Assembly (NCBI GenBank): GCA_015067885.1
Contig: SVLO01000003.1
Span: 1-64,000 of the forward strand
Origin: Oscillospiraceae bacterium
GTDB taxonomy: Bacteria; Bacillota; Clostridia; Oscillospirales; Oscillospiraceae
Length of the DNA: 64,000 nt
Direction of reading: 5' to 3'
Shown here: one piece after another, positions 51,851 through 60,721 of the stretch
Layout: each line of letters begins with the position of its first letter
Numbering within the stretch: the first letter of the stretch is position 1
The notes under the pieces: generated by a model
The model's database searches: none
Told to the model about the DNA's origin: nothing
What the model saw: only the letters and a program-made list of their open reading frames with translations
Position numbers and translations under genes: made by a program

Positions 51851-51879
51851 AGCATACCACAAAAGGGGCTGTATTTCAA
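51851..51879 (-). promoter_or_regulatory. promoter of the SHOCT operon
   Basis: On the minus strand TTGAAA and TATGCT (extended by TGG) are 17 bases apart. A 14-base match to this -10 region occurs in front of the DUF805 gene at 62.7 kb. Confidence 0.6.
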
Positions 51880-51974
51880 CAAATATCTGCTGTTTTCAAG
51901 ACGGAAGGGGGAAACGAAAGCCTGCGTATCGTGGCCGATACACAGGCTTTTTCACATGATGCAGAAAAAAGTTC

Positions 51975-52001
51975 TTGACAATCGGAATTCTATTTTATAA
52001 T
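51975..52001 (+). promoter_or_regulatory. promoter of the TrmH-family gene
   Basis: TTGACA is followed by TATAAT after only 15 bases; with a 17-base spacing the -10 would be TAATGT. Either reading is possible. Confidence 0.5.
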
Positions 52002-52067
52002 GTATAAGCACAGTTTTTCTTAACCGGGCGGATCAGACGCGCCCGGCGCCGGAAAGGGGGGACACCT

Positions 52068-52823
52068 GTGGAACAGATTACCAGCCGGAAAAACCCATTG
52101 ATCAGCCATGTCCGAAAGCTGCTTGCCGAGCGTACCTACCGCCGACAGAGCGGTGAGTTTGTGGGGGACGGCATCAAGCTGCTTGCCGAGGCGGTGCGTT
52201 GGAGCGCCCCCTTGACGTGCGTGGTCTGTACGGCGGACGTTGACCTGCCCACACTGCCGGACGGCGTGCGTGTGGTGGAGGTGCCTCGGGACGTGATGGA
52301 GTCCATCTCACCCATGAAGGCGCCGCAGGGGGCCCTGTTCCTGTGCCGTATGCCCGAACTGGCTGCGCCGGAAACCCTTGGGGGCAGCCATTGGCTGGTG
52401 CTGGACGGTTTGCAGGACCCGGGCAACGTGGGTACCATTTGGCGTACCGCCGACGCCCTGGGTGCGGACGGCCTTTTGCTGACAGAGGACTGCGCTGACC
52501 CCTGGAACCACAAGACGGTGCGGGCCACCATGGGTGCCTGTTTCCGCCTGCCGGTCTACCAAGTGGAAAGGCAGGCCTTGCCCGCTCTTTTGAAGCGGTC
52601 GGACCTGCCCCTGTACGCAACGGCGTTGCGTGAGGATACCATTGATTTGCGTGACGCGGACCTGACCCGTGCCGCCGTGGTCATCGGCAGCGAGGGGCGG
52701 GGAGCGTCGGAAGAACTGCTGGCTGCCAGCCGTAAAACGCTGAAAATTCCTATGCGCCAGCGGTGCGAGTCCCTGAACGCGGCGGCGGCGGCCACCGTGG
52801 TGCTGTGGGAGATGGCCCGTTAA
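52068..52823 (+). CDS. TrmH-family RNA 2'-O-methyltransferase
   Basis: A 251-residue SpoU/TrmH methyltransferase, which methylates a ribose 2'-OH of rRNA or tRNA. An N-terminal substrate-binding domain (about 1-95) is followed by the knotted SPOUT domain with motif 1 LDGLQDPGNVGTIWRTADALG, motif 2 AAVVIGSEGRGASEELL and motif 3 IPMRQRCESLNAAAAATVVLWE. The size and the extra N-terminal domain suit RlmB-like or TsnR-like rRNA enzymes; the exact target is not readable. It starts with GTG (AAGGGGGG upstream). Its stop codon overlaps that of the converging MFS gene by 3 bases. Confidence 0.88.
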   Translation: MEQITSRKNPLISHVRKLLAERTYRRQSGEFVGDGIKLLAEAVRWSAPLTCVVCTADVDLPTLPDGVRVVEVPRDVMESISPMKAPQGALFLCRMPELAAPETLGGSHWLVLDGLQDPGNVGTIWRTADALGADGLLLTEDCADPWNHKTVRATMGACFRLPVYQVERQALPALLKRSDLPLYATALREDTIDLRDADLTRAAVVIGSEGRGASEELLAASRKTLKIPMRQRCESLNAAAAATVVLWEMAR

Positions 52824-54064
52824 CCAGGGCGCTTGCCGATGTCCAGGTGGTGGTACAGCCACTGCAGAAGGACGATACACACCACGGCGATGACGGTGAA
52901 CAGAATGAAGGCGGGCATATAGCTGCCGCCCATGTGGTCGGCCAAAATGCCGGGTACGTAGCTGAAAATCAATGCGCCGACATTGTAGGTGATGGAAAAC
53001 ACCTGTACCGCTTTGGCGTAGCCTTCACTTCCGTACAGGTCGGAACCCCACTGATAGGTGGCCACGGAGCCGAGAGGGATGCCGAAGCCGTACAAAAGCA
53101 GACCCACGAACAGCAGCGGTATATTGTGGCTGGGAGAGAAAAGCAAAAGGACCAGGCCGGCAAGGAACACGCCGCCAAGGATATAGTTGCCCAGGCGTCC
53201 GCCCACCAGGTCGTACATCTCGGCCCCCAAAATTTTGCCGATGATCATGAACAGACCCACGGCGGAAACGGCGGTGGCCACCAGCATCTCGTCGTACTTC
53301 AGTTCGCTTAACAGCAGAGAAATGTTGTTAACACCCACACCCACGGGAACCGCGATCAGGAATACCACGGTCAGGATGATGGCGTTGTGGAAGGCGTTGG
53401 TATAGGGTGGATGCTCCGGCTCACGCACCGGCTTATCTTTGGCTTTTGCCGGGGCCTTGCGGTGATAAGGCTGCATGGAGCATTCCTCCGGCGTGTTGCG
53501 CAGCAGCAGGAAGATTACCACGGTCAGAGCCAGACACAACAGACTCATGAACAGGAAACCGCCGGTCAGGTTCCACTGCTTCATAATTGCGGTCAGAATG
53601 GGCGGGGCCACCAGCATGGCGGCGCCGCTGGCGGCGGAGGAGATACCCATGGCCAGCGATAAGTCGGTTTCGAACCAGCGCACGAACAAAGCGGCCACCG
53701 GAACTACGCCGGCAAAGGAATAGCCCAGGCCCATCAAAGCGGTGCAGCCGATGCAGACCCAAAAGTTGGGGGCAAAGGCCAAGCCGAGATAGCCAACGGT
53801 GAGGCAAAGACCGCCAAGGGCAATCAGCCGCCGGGGACCCAGCCGGTCACACAGGCGATTGACAACAGCCAGGCTGACCAAAATAAAAATCTGACGTGTG
53901 GTAGTGAGCAAGCCGGTCTGCGTATTAGTGAACTGGCGCTCTGCGATAACATTCGGGTAAAAAAAGGAAACCATATTGCCGCACAGACCGAAGGCGGCAA
54001 AGATGGCCAGCGTGCCGCCCAGGCAAATGGCCCAGGCGTAGTGCGGTCGCTTGAATTTGAGCAT
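52820..54064 (-). CDS. MFS transporter, OFA (oxalate/formate antiporter) type
   Basis: A 414-residue major-facilitator carrier with twelve membrane helices and a central cytoplasmic loop rich in charged residues (RKAPAKAKDKPVREPEHPPY). The first helices and the loop after helix 2 (NRLCDRLGPRRLIALGG) carry the MFS D-x-x-G-x-R-R signature, and the general pattern matches the OxlT/OFA subfamily of organic-acid antiporters. The substrate cannot be told. ATG 54064 follows AGGGGG and lies behind a good promoter; no partner gene is adjacent. Confidence 0.85.
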   Translation of the reverse strand: MLKFKRPHYAWAICLGGTLAIFAAFGLCGNMVSFFYPNVIAERQFTNTQTGLLTTTRQIFILVSLAVVNRLCDRLGPRRLIALGGLCLTVGYLGLAFAPNFWVCIGCTALMGLGYSFAGVVPVAALFVRWFETDLSLAMGISSAASGAAMLVAPPILTAIMKQWNLTGGFLFMSLLCLALTVVIFLLLRNTPEECSMQPYHRKAPAKAKDKPVREPEHPPYTNAFHNAIILTVVFLIAVPVGVGVNNISLLLSELKYDEMLVATAVSAVGLFMIIGKILGAEMYDLVGGRLGNYILGGVFLAGLVLLLFSPSHNIPLLFVGLLLYGFGIPLGSVATYQWGSDLYGSEGYAKAVQVFSITYNVGALIFSYVPGILADHMGGSYMPAFILFTVIAVVCIVLLQWLYHHLDIGKRPG

Positions 54065-54087
54065 AGAAACGCCCCCTATCACTTGAG

Positions 54088-54115
54088 AGTGTACACATTT
54101 TTACAGGATTGTCAA
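54088..54115 (-). promoter_or_regulatory. promoter of the MFS gene
   Basis: On the minus strand TTGACA and TACACT are 16 bases apart. Confidence 0.55.
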
Positions 54116-54188
54116 TGGATTTTTTTGATAAAGAAATATGTAAGTTTTGAAGGACGGCCCAATAGCAGACAGAGAGAAGGTGCATGGG

Positions 54189-55397
54189 ATGGCCGCGTTG
54201 AAATACTGGCTTTGGCTGACCACCCGCAAGGGGCTGGGAAATCAGGGTGTGGCCCAGGTGCTGGAGCGCTTCGGCGCACCGGAGCGGGCCTACTTTGCCG
54301 ACCCGGATGAATACGGCCTGTTTCCGCCCAACATGGCAAAGGCCCTGAGTGACCGGTCCATGGATTCCGTGCAGCGCATTATGGGCGACTGCGATCGGCT
54401 TGGTGTACGTATTATGACACGGCAGGATGCGGACTATCCCTCCCGGCTGCGACAGCTGGAGGATGCACCCTACGTGCTGTACCTCAAGGGGAATTTGCCC
54501 GATTTTGACGAAGAAGCGGCCATCGGCGTGGTAGGTACCCGCAGTGCCACCGAATACGGCAAGTCCGTAGCCGGACGGCTGGGCCTTGAGCTGGCCCGGG
54601 GCGGCGCTGTGGTGGTATCCGGCACCGCGGCAGGCATCGATACCTGCGCCGTGCGCGGCGCGCTGCAGGGCGGGGGAACTCCCGTGTGCGTGCTGGGCGG
54701 CGGCATTGACGTGCCTTATCCAAAGGGCAATCGCTTTTTGTATGAGGACGTGGCGGCGGCCGGTCTGCTGATCAGCGAGTACCCGCCGGGTACGGAAAAC
54801 CTCGGCCCCCATTTTCCGGTCCGCAACCGCATCATCAGCGGCCTGTCCTTAGGCGTCGTGGTGGTGGAGGCCGGTGAGTTCGGCAGCGGCGCGGTCATTA
54901 CCGCCAATCTTGCCCTGGACCAGGGCAGAGATGTGTTTGCCGTTCCGGGCAACGTGGATGCCAGGGAGAGTCGCGGCTGCAACCGGCTGATCCAGCAGGG
55001 GGCCAAACCCGTGTTGGGTGCGGAGGATATCCTGTGTGAATACCGCAGTCGCTATCCGGTCAAGCTGTCCCAAAAGACCGCCTTCCGGGAGGAGGAAGCG
55101 GCCCAACGCCTGCAGACGGTGGAGCCACCGGCTGCTTCGGCCAAATCGGCGGCTGCCGTACAGACGGCGCAGCCCAGCGCCAAACCCTGCCGCAGTGCCA
55201 AGGGGTTGACCGATGACGAGCTGACATTGCTCCGCGCCCTTGGGGACAAGAGTCTGCAGGCGGACGAACTGGTGGAGCTGACACAGATCCCGGCCCGGCG
55301 CGTGCAGTCCGCCCTGACCATGCTGCAGATCGCCGGCTGGGTGGAAGAACGGCCCGGCAAGCGTTTTTTCGCCCTTGCACAATTGATTGAAGAATGA
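54189..55397 (+). CDS. dprA: DNA-processing protein DprA
   Basis: DprA (Smf) protects incoming single-stranded DNA and loads RecA in transformation and repair. The 402-residue protein has an N-terminal SAM-like helical domain (about 1-75), the Rossmann-like DprA core with VGTRSATEYGKSVAGRL, SGTAAGIDTCAVRGAL, FPVRNRIISGLS and a positively charged pocket, and a C-terminal winged-helix (DJL)-like domain (LTDDELTLLRALGDKSLQADELVELTQI). GAGAAGG lies 8 bases before ATG 54189. It is followed by topA in the common dprA-topA arrangement. Confidence 0.93.
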   Translation: MAALKYWLWLTTRKGLGNQGVAQVLERFGAPERAYFADPDEYGLFPPNMAKALSDRSMDSVQRIMGDCDRLGVRIMTRQDADYPSRLRQLEDAPYVLYLKGNLPDFDEEAAIGVVGTRSATEYGKSVAGRLGLELARGGAVVVSGTAAGIDTCAVRGALQGGGTPVCVLGGGIDVPYPKGNRFLYEDVAAAGLLISEYPPGTENLGPHFPVRNRIISGLSLGVVVVEAGEFGSGAVITANLALDQGRDVFAVPGNVDARESRGCNRLIQQGAKPVLGAEDILCEYRSRYPVKLSQKTAFREEEAAQRLQTVEPPAASAKSAAAVQTAQPSAKPCRSAKGLTDDELTLLRALGDKSLQADELVELTQIPARRVQSALTMLQIAGWVEERPGKRFFALAQLIEE

Positions 55398-55430
55398 AAC
55401 GCCGCGCCTGCGGCGATTGGAGGATAAACA

Positions 55431-57662
55431 ATGGCAAAGAAGAATTTGGTAATCGTGGAGTCCCCCTCCAAGGCAAAAACCATCGGAAAATATCTCGGTC
55501 CCGACTACGAGGTAAAGGCCTCCATGGGCCACGTCCGTGACTTGCCCAAAAGCAAGCTGGGTGTGGATATTGAGGCGGGTTTTGTGCCTGACTACCAGCC
55601 CATCAAGGGCAAAGAGGACACCATTAAGGACCTGAAGAAGGCGGCCAAGGCCAGCGAGAAAGTGTTTCTTGCCACCGACCCTGACCGCGAAGGTGAGGCG
55701 ATCTCCTGGCATTTGAAGGAGCTGCTGGACATTCCCGACAGCAAGGTGTGCCGTGTGACCTTTAACGAGATCACCCAGCGCGTGGTCACCGAGGCCATTG
55801 CCGCCCCCCGCACGCTGGATACCGACCTGGTGGACGCCCAGCAGGCCCGGCGTGTGCTGGACCGCATCGTGGGCTATCAGTTGTCCCCGCTACTGTGGAA
55901 GAAAATTCGCAGGGGTCTGTCCGCCGGCCGCGTGCAATCCGTTGCCACCCGCCTTGTGGTGGAGCGGGAGGAGGAGATCTCCAACTTCCAAAGTCAGGAA
56001 TTCTGGACGCTGGAGGCCGACCTGGGCCGTATTGCCCCCAATCTGGGCGCCTTCAAGGCGAAATTCCACGGCAAGGGACAAAAGAAGCTGGAGCTGACCA
56101 CCGAGCAGCAGGCGGACGAGATCGTGGCCGCCGTGCAGGGTAAGGCGTTTACCGTATCCGGTGTCAAGCGGCAGGAGAAGAACCGCCAGCCGGCCCCGCC
56201 CTTTACCACCTCCACCCTGCAGCAGGAGGCGTCCCGCAAGCTGGGCATGACCCCCGCCCGCACCATGTCCATTGCCCAGCAGTTGTATGAAGGTGTGGAC
56301 ATCGATGGGCAGGGTACCGTGGGTTTGATCACCTATATGCGTACCGACTCGCTGCGCCTGTCCGATGATGCCCTGGCCCAGGCCAAGGACTTTATCCGCA
56401 GCCGCTACGGCGCCGAGTACTACCCCCGCACCACCCGCCGTTTTCAGACCAAGGCCGGCGCCCAGGACGCCCATGAGGCCATCCGTCCCTCCGACGTGAC
56501 CCTGGACCCCGAGAGTATACGCAAGAGCCTGACCGGTGAGCAGTATCGCCTGTACAGGCTGATTTGGAGCCGTTTCCTGGCCTGTCAGATGGCCAACGCG
56601 GTCTATGACAGCGTTTCCATTGAGGTGGAGGCGGCGGGCTACAGCTTCCACGCCAGCCATTCCGCTGTGAAGTTCAGCGGCTTTACAGCTGTTTACGAGG
56701 AAGGGAAAGACGAGGATGAGGATGCGCCCCAGTCCCCGCTGCCCGACCTGAAGGAGGGGGAGCAGGTCCGGCTGAACGACATGAAGAAGAGCCAGCACTT
56801 TACCCAGCCCCCCGCCCGCTATACCGAGGCTACCCTGATCCGCGCTCTGGAGGAAAAGGGGATTGGACGCCCCTCCACCTACGCGCCCACCATCTCCAAC
56901 ATCATCAGCCGCGTCTATGTCATCAAGGTGGGCAAGAGCCTGCGCTCCACCCCTGTGGGCGAGGCGGTCACCCGCTGGATGAATCGCAACTTCGGCAACA
57001 TCATGGACTATGAGTTCACCGCCAAAATGGAGGAGCTGCTGGACACGGTGGAGAGCGGTTCCTGTCAGTGGCAGGAGCTGATGAGTAATTTCTATGCGGA
57101 GTTTGCCCCGCTGCTGGCTTTGGCCGAGGGGAGTGAGCGGGAGATGATTTCCCCCTGGCACTCCGGCGAGGTTTGTCCCGCCTGCGGCAAGGAGTTGCTG
57201 ATCAAAATCGGCAAGTTCGGCCTGTTCCTGGCCTGCTCCGGATTCCCCACGTGCAACTTCACCATGCCCATGATCGAGGAGATGCCCGGAAAGTGCCACC
57301 TGTGCGGCGGCCGCCTGGTCAAGCGCACCGGTGTGGGTAAGGACTCCGGAAAGCAGTTTACCTACTACTGCTGCGAGCATTACAACAGTAAAGTGACCAG
57401 CAAGGCCTGCTCCATGACCACTTTCGACGTGCCGGTGAAGGACAACTGCCCTGTCTGCGGCCGCACCATGTTCAAAAAAGCGGGCCGCGGCGCCAAAAAG
57501 CCCTTCTGCATCCACGAAGATTGCAGCAACTTCACCCCCGAGGAAAAGCGGGGCGGCTGGAAAAAACCGGCCGAGGGCGAGAGCAAGAAGTCTGCCGGCA
57601 AGAAGACCGCCCCGAAGAAAACAGCGGCAAAGAAGACCACCGCAAAGAAAAAGGCCAACTAA
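55431..57662 (+). CDS. topA: DNA topoisomerase I
   Basis: Type IA topoisomerase that relaxes negative supercoils. The 743-residue enzyme has the Toprim domain (VIVESPSKAKTIGKYLG; the acidic triad in ATDPDREGEAI), the catalytic Tyr in GLITYMRTDSLRLS, and a C-terminal region with zinc ribbons (CPACGKELLIK... SGFPTC; CHLCGGRL; CPVCGRTMF). A lysine/alanine-rich tail (KKTAPKKTAAKKTTAKKK) follows, which probably binds DNA nonspecifically. GGAGGATAAAC precedes the ATG. It follows dprA by 33 bases. Confidence 0.97.
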   Translation: MAKKNLVIVESPSKAKTIGKYLGPDYEVKASMGHVRDLPKSKLGVDIEAGFVPDYQPIKGKEDTIKDLKKAAKASEKVFLATDPDREGEAISWHLKELLDIPDSKVCRVTFNEITQRVVTEAIAAPRTLDTDLVDAQQARRVLDRIVGYQLSPLLWKKIRRGLSAGRVQSVATRLVVEREEEISNFQSQEFWTLEADLGRIAPNLGAFKAKFHGKGQKKLELTTEQQADEIVAAVQGKAFTVSGVKRQEKNRQPAPPFTTSTLQQEASRKLGMTPARTMSIAQQLYEGVDIDGQGTVGLITYMRTDSLRLSDDALAQAKDFIRSRYGAEYYPRTTRRFQTKAGAQDAHEAIRPSDVTLDPESIRKSLTGEQYRLYRLIWSRFLACQMANAVYDSVSIEVEAAGYSFHASHSAVKFSGFTAVYEEGKDEDEDAPQSPLPDLKEGEQVRLNDMKKSQHFTQPPARYTEATLIRALEEKGIGRPSTYAPTISNIISRVYVIKVGKSLRSTPVGEAVTRWMNRNFGNIMDYEFTAKMEELLDTVESGSCQWQELMSNFYAEFAPLLALAEGSEREMISPWHSGEVCPACGKELLIKIGKFGLFLACSGFPTCNFTMPMIEEMPGKCHLCGGRLVKRTGVGKDSGKQFTYYCCEHYNSKVTSKACSMTTFDVPVKDNCPVCGRTMFKKAGRGAKKPFCIHEDCSNFTPEEKRGGWKKPAEGESKKSAGKKTAPKKTAAKKTTAKKKAN

Positions 57663-57921
57663 GGCCGCAGCAGACCGTTCAGCTCCCGGGAAAGGGAGAG
57701 GGCGGCACGGAACAGGACTTCCTGTTCCGTGCTTGCTGCAGGTTTAACTCGTCCGGCAGGTTGTCCAAGGCCTGTGTACCCGCGTTGTCAAGCCGGGCCC
57801 GCAGATGTTGTTCCTGCAGGTCGGCACAGCGGACGAAATCCTCGTACTCCGGGTCCTCGGCCAAGGACCCCATACGCCGGGCGAGTGTGAATTGGTATAG
57901 AGCAAGCATTAAATCGGTCAT
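57659..57921 (-). pseudogene. small DUF6809-like gene with a frameshift
   Basis: The first frame from ATG 57921 reads MTDLMLALYQFTLARRMGSL and stays sensible to DELNLQ, then runs out of frame. One base later the shifted frame reads EQEVLFRAALSLSRELNGLL and ends RP-stop, overlapping the topA stop by 3 bases. Joined, they form an 87-residue helical protein resembling the DUF6809-type small proteins of this bacterial group. The 263-bp span is one base short of a multiple of three, so a single-base deletion near 57735 (or a sequence error) is indicated. Function is unknown. Confidence 0.6.
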
Positions 57922-57939
57922 AGTAAAACCCCTGTTCTC

Positions 57940-57965
57940 GATGTTGTCCCAAACGGGACAACATC
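57940..57965. promoter_or_regulatory. palindromic operator of the HTH regulator
   Basis: GATGTTGTCCC-N4-GGGACAACATC is a perfect 11-bp dyad. It overlaps a promoter-like pair (TTGTCC at 57944 and TTATAA at 57967, 17 bases apart) between the divergent small genes, so it is most likely the repressor's own site. Confidence 0.75.
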
Positions 57966-58009
57966 GTTATAACTGGCCCATTCGGGCCTGTTAAGAGAAA
58001 TGAGAGAAA

Positions 58010-58219
58010 ATGTTGAAATTGTCAGAACGTCTGTTGGCTTTGCGGAACGAAAAGGGCCTGAAGCAAGAAGAGGCTGCAAGGGAAATGGGGGTTGCGTATC
58101 GCTCGTACCGCCGCCATGAGGTGGGGGAGCGTGAACCTGATGCTTCGACTTTGGTTTTGATGGCAGATTTTTCTGACATTACCGTAGACTATTTGGTAGG
58201 CCGTACTGACGAGAGATAA
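58010..58219 (+). CDS. XRE-family HTH regulator
   Basis: A 69-residue DNA-binding protein that is little more than a Cro/C1-type helix-turn-helix: LKLSERLLALRNEKGLKQEE, EAAREMGVAYRSYRRHEVGE and a dimerisation tail VDYLVGRTDER. It is not followed by a second domain. The translation signal is weak (GAGAGAAA). The palindrome 45 bases upstream is the expected autoregulatory operator, and the divergent small gene on the other side may be a co-regulated target. Confidence 0.85.
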   Translation: MLKLSERLLALRNEKGLKQEEAAREMGVAYRSYRRHEVGEREPDASTLVLMADFSDITVDYLVGRTDER

Positions 58220-58227
58220 GCAGTAGG

Positions 58228-58261
58228 GCTTGGCGTAGGGGACGCCGCCCCCTACGCAAGC
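58228..58261. repeat. hairpin before trmFO
   Basis: GCTTG-GCGTAGGGG and CCCCTACGC-AAGC form a 13-bp stem with a bulge around a 7-nt loop; there is no T-run. It lies between the HTH gene and trmFO and may be a dispersed intergenic repeat. Confidence 0.5.
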
Positions 58262-58276
58262 ACTGAGGTGAAAAAT

Positions 58277-59602
58277 ATGCAACCTGTTACTGTCATTGGC
58301 GCCGGTCTTGCGGGGTGCGAGGCGGCGTGGCAACTGGCCATACGGGGTATCCCCGTCCGGCTGCACGAAATGAAACCGAATAAAATGACACCGGCCCACC
58401 ACAGCACGGACTTTGCCGAGCTGGTCTGTTCCAACTCCCTGCGCTCCGACCAGTTGGAAAACGCCGTGGGCCTGTTGAAAGAAGAACTGCGCCGCAGCGG
58501 TTCGCTGATCATCGCCTGTGCCGACGAGACCCGGGTGCAGGCCGGCGGCGCCCTGGCGGTGGACCGGGAGGGTTTTTCCGCCGCCGTCACCCGGCGCATT
58601 AAAGAACATCCCCTCATCACCGTGGTGGAGGGGGAGGTGACGGACATCCCCGCCGAGGGTCAGGTCATCATCGCCACCGGTCCCCTGACCTCGGAGGCGC
58701 TGTCCGACGCCATTGCGGGCCTGTTCCCGGAGAACAAATACCTCAACTTCTACGACGCAGCCGCGCCCCTGGTCAGCTTTGACAGCGTTGACATGGACAG
58801 CGCGTGGTTTGCCTCCCGCTACGACCGGGGGACCCCGGACTACATCAACTGCCCCATGACGGAGCAGGAGTACGACGCGTTTTGGACGGAGCTGATCTCC
58901 GCCCAGGAGGCGGAGGTCCACGGCTTTGAGGACGCCGGGGTGTTTGAGGGCTGTATGCCGGTGGAGGTCATGGCCCGCCGGGGTCGGCAGACCCTGTGCT
59001 ACGGCCCGTTGAAGCCGGTTGGGCTGAAAGACCCCAAGACGGATAAGGAACCCTTTGCCGTGGTGCAGCTGCGCCGGGACAACGCCCAGGGTTCCATCTA
59101 CAACATCGTAGGGTTCCAAACTCACCTGAAATGGCCGGAGCAAAAGCGGGTGTTCTCCATGATCCCCGCCCTGAAAAACGCCCAGTTTGTGCGCTACGGT
59201 GTCATGCACCGCAACACGTTTTTGGACTCGCCCCGGCTGCTGGACCGCTACTATCGGGTCCGGGGGAACGAGCGTATCTGCTTTGCCGGTCAGATCACCG
59301 GTGTGGAGGGGTACGTGGAGTCCACGGCCTCCGGCTTCGTGGCGGCGGTGGAGCTGGCCCACCGACTGCTGGATTGCCCGGCGGTGGATTTTCCCCAGCA
59401 GACGGCCATGGGCGCGTTGGCTCTGTACATCAGCGACACAAGTGTGGTACAATTTCAACCGATGAACATTAACTTTGGCCTGATTCCTCCTTTGGGGTAT
59501 CGGGTCAAGGGCAAGCGAAACAAGAATGCGGAGCTGTCTGCCCGGGCGCTGGAGGCGCTGGCCGGACTGGACCTGAACGCCGCAGTGAAAGGAGAGGCTT
59601 GA
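58277..59602 (+). CDS. trmFO: folate-dependent tRNA m5U54 methyltransferase TrmFO
   Basis: TrmFO uses 5,10-methylenetetrahydrofolate and FAD to make ribothymidine at U54 of tRNAs. The 441-residue flavoprotein has the dinucleotide-binding GAGLAGCEAAWQL at the N-terminus, the LVCSNSLRSDQLENAVGLLK element characteristic of GidA/TrmFO proteins, and the catalytic Cys region (NCPMTEQEYDAFW) plus the C-terminal GQITGVEGYVES. The size separates it from the larger MnmG. GAGGTG is 9 bases before the ATG. Position downstream of topA and before plsX is usual. Confidence 0.94.
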   Translation: MQPVTVIGAGLAGCEAAWQLAIRGIPVRLHEMKPNKMTPAHHSTDFAELVCSNSLRSDQLENAVGLLKEELRRSGSLIIACADETRVQAGGALAVDREGFSAAVTRRIKEHPLITVVEGEVTDIPAEGQVIIATGPLTSEALSDAIAGLFPENKYLNFYDAAAPLVSFDSVDMDSAWFASRYDRGTPDYINCPMTEQEYDAFWTELISAQEAEVHGFEDAGVFEGCMPVEVMARRGRQTLCYGPLKPVGLKDPKTDKEPFAVVQLRRDNAQGSIYNIVGFQTHLKWPEQKRVFSMIPALKNAQFVRYGVMHRNTFLDSPRLLDRYYRVRGNERICFAGQITGVEGYVESTASGFVAAVELAHRLLDCPAVDFPQQTAMGALALYISDTSVVQFQPMNINFGLIPPLGYRVKGKRNKNAELSARALEALAGLDLNAAVKGEA

Positions 59603-59604
59603 TC

Positions 59605-60639
59605 ATGAGAATTATCGTTGACGCCATGGGTGGCGACAATGCCCCCAAGGCCCCCGTGTTGGGTGCGCTGCAGGCGCACAAAGAGTATGGGGTGAATATT
59701 ACGCTTGTGGGTCGGGGTGAGGACATCCTGTCCGTGATGAAGGAAAACGGCGTGGACCGCCTGCCCGAGGGTGTGGAGATCGCCCACGCCAGCGAGGTGG
59801 TGGAGATTTGCGACAACCCCGCCAACGCCTTCCGGGAGAAGAAGGACTCCTCCCTGACCGTGGGCCTGACCATGTTGAAAAACGGAGAGGGCGATGCCTT
59901 CGTCAGTGCCGGCTCCACCGGTGCCATCCTGTCCGCGGCCACCCTGCTGGTCAAGCGCATCCGGGGTATCCGCCGTGCGGCCCTGGCCCCTGTGATCCCC
60001 ACGGGCAACGGCGGCGCGGTGCTGATCGACTGCGGTGCCAACGCCGAGTGCAGTCCGGAGTATCTGCTGCAGTTTGCCTACATGGGCGCCTACTACGCCG
60101 AAACGGCCCTCAAGCGGCCGGAACCCCGAGTGGGCCTTTTGAACATCGGCACCGAACCCAGCAAGGGTACCGACCTGCAGCGGGAGACCTACGCCCGCCT
60201 GGAGCAGGCGGCCAAGGAGGGGCGCGTCAACTTTGTGGGCAATGTGGAGGCCCACGGAGCTGTGGAGGGCCAGGTGGACGTCATCGTGACCGACGGCTAC
60301 TCCGGCAATATTTTCCTCAAGACCATCGAGGGGTCGGCCAAGGTACTGATGAAGAAGATCAAGGGCGTGTTCATGAAGAACCTGCTGACCAAGCTGGCGG
60401 CCCTGGCCGTCAAGGGCGGCGTGAGCGAGCTGAAAAAGATGATGAGTGCTGACGAGGTGGGCGGTACCGCCCTGCTGGGCATCTCCAAGACGGTCATCAA
60501 GGCTCACGGCTCCTCCAACGACTACGCCATCAAGAATGCGGTCCGACAGGCCATGCAGATGGTCAAGTCCGGCATCGTGGAGAGTATCGAGGAGAATATC
60601 GATTATATGCGTGTGGGCGCCACGGAGGAAAAAGCCTGA
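59605..60639 (+). CDS. plsX: phosphate acyltransferase PlsX
   Basis: PlsX makes acyl-phosphate from acyl-ACP, the first step of glycerolipid synthesis in most Gram-positives. The 344-residue peripheral membrane enzyme starts MRIIVDAMGGDNAPKAPV, and has the GSTGAILSAATLL, LLNIGTEPSKGTDLQ and ANVEAHG-type motifs of the family (here GNVEAHGAVEGQVDVIVTDGY). GGAGAGG precedes ATG 59605. acpP follows in the next transcription unit, providing its substrate carrier. Confidence 0.95.
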   Translation: MRIIVDAMGGDNAPKAPVLGALQAHKEYGVNITLVGRGEDILSVMKENGVDRLPEGVEIAHASEVVEICDNPANAFREKKDSSLTVGLTMLKNGEGDAFVSAGSTGAILSAATLLVKRIRGIRRAALAPVIPTGNGGAVLIDCGANAECSPEYLLQFAYMGAYYAETALKRPEPRVGLLNIGTEPSKGTDLQRETYARLEQAAKEGRVNFVGNVEAHGAVEGQVDVIVTDGYSGNIFLKTIEGSAKVLMKKIKGVFMKNLLTKLAALAVKGGVSELKKMMSADEVGGTALLGISKTVIKAHGSSNDYAIKNAVRQAMQMVKSGIVESIEENIDYMRVGATEEKA

Positions 60640-60656
60640 TTTTTTCCGGAAACCTA

Positions 60657-60685
60657 TTGACAGAACGGGAAAATATGCCTATATT
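60657..60685 (+). promoter_or_regulatory. promoter of acpP
   Basis: TTGACA and TATATT are separated by 17 bases, about 36 bases before acpP. Confidence 0.8.
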
Positions 60686-60702
60686 AGGTGAGTAAAAACC
60701 TA
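60685..60702. promoter_or_regulatory. possible fatty-acid regulator operator
   Basis: TAGGT-N8-ACCTA is a short perfect dyad just downstream of the -10 box, where a FapR-type repressor would act. The match to known FapR sites is partial. Confidence 0.35.
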
Positions 60703-60721
60703 CTTAAGGAGTTTGAGTAAC

